Of a stretch of 64,000 nucleotides of DNA, positions 63,707-64,000 are shown one piece after another (within the stretch, counting starts at the first letter, position 1; every line of letters starts with the position of its first letter). This DNA comes from Cellulomonas sp. 73-145 (GTDB lineage Bacteria; Actinomycetota; Actinomycetes; Actinomycetales; Cellulomonadaceae). The notes below the pieces were generated by a model. It ran no database searches. It worked only from the letters and a program-made list of their open reading frames with translations, and was not told where the DNA came from. A program made the translations under genes and the position numbers. The stretch lies in contig MKTI01000006.1 in NCBI GenBank assembly GCA_001898185.1, positions 248,001 to 312,000 of the forward strand, written 5' to 3'.

Positions 63707-64000
63707 GTGTGCTACCTCCTGGTTGGTCGAGGCACGGCCTCTGTCCCGACCCCTGAGCGTCGGGTTGGCACGCAAGGTAGGCCCGTTGCGTTTCCGTGGA
63801 GTTTCCACTTCACACGCAAACGGATCACGAGTCGAGATCCGGAGGGCCACGATGCGATCACGCCCTCGACTCGGGTGACGACGATGGTAGGGGTCATCCG
63901 GCCGGGATGCGATGCCTGTTACCGACGCGTCACATCGGACCGCTGCGGCGTCGCAGGTGCGTCGGTGCTGGGGACCGGCCTGGGGACGAACCGGACACCC
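63707..64000. other. Upstream region of the Liv importer
   Basis: 294 bases to the window end. Near 63786-63819 there is a nested inverted repeat: TTGCGT...ACGCAA outside and GTGGA-GTT-TCCAC inside (63796-63808), a possible operator. I see no gene. Confidence 0.45.

Overview
The window is a GC-rich actinobacterial chromosome segment that carries the replication origin. The very high GC content, frequent GTG starts, gene order (gyrA, gyrB, DUF721, recF, gnd, dnaN, oriC, dnaA, rpmH, rnpA, yidD, yidC, jag, rsmG, parA, parB) and small actinobacterial markers such as DUF3566 and the DLW-39 protein point to Micrococcales. Cellulomonadaceae is my best guess, by inference only. I saw no phage, insertion sequence, CRISPR array or rRNA operon.

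Layout. 1-3.96 kb: the tail of a CrgA-like gene, a rhomboid protease, a cyclophilin, a one-pass membrane protein, an acetyltransferase and an unrecognised protein. 3.97-12.75 kb: a sugar-uptake island with a YtfQ/YtfR/YtfT/YjfF-type ABC importer on the minus strand, facing two DeoR-type regulators (one with a duplicated DNA-binding domain) and a second, orphan sugar ATPase on the plus strand. 12.8-23.4 kb: tRNA-Ala, a 39-residue protein, tRNA-Ile, DUF3566, gyrA, gyrB, DUF721, recF, gnd and dnaN, all on the minus strand. 23.4-24.1 kb: oriC with DnaA boxes. 24.1-25.6 kb: dnaA. 26.1-34.35 kb: the plus-strand rpmH to parB series, with a 1.9 kb spacer and six parS sites around rsmG and parA.

34.5-45.2 kb (minus strand): a D-Ala-D-Ala ligase family gene, an aminotransferase, trxA/trxB, then a pseudokinase, murJ, DUF6049 and Nudix block linked to envelope synthesis. 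45.3-46.8 kb: tRNA CCA-adding enzyme. 46.76-51.75 kb: a stress-like minus-strand set of Hsp20, a phosphoribosyltransferase-hydrolase fusion, an MFS protein and a LOV-GAF-PP2C phosphatase that looks light-sensing. 51.9-53.7 kb: inositol-phosphate synthase and its PadR regulator. 54.0-58.3 kb: a bifunctional penicillin-binding protein, then rpsF-ssb-rpsR-rplI. 58.4-63.7 kb: a complete branched-chain amino-acid (Liv) ABC importer.

Most of the window is conserved core. The parts that stand out are the DeoR HTH duplication, the parS arrangement (one site inside a 38-bp perfect palindrome, two inside the parA reading frame), the LOV phosphatase and Hsp20 cluster, and hairpins that repeatedly separate the first gene of an operon from the genes behind it. 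I did not find a convincing wholly new multi-gene system.
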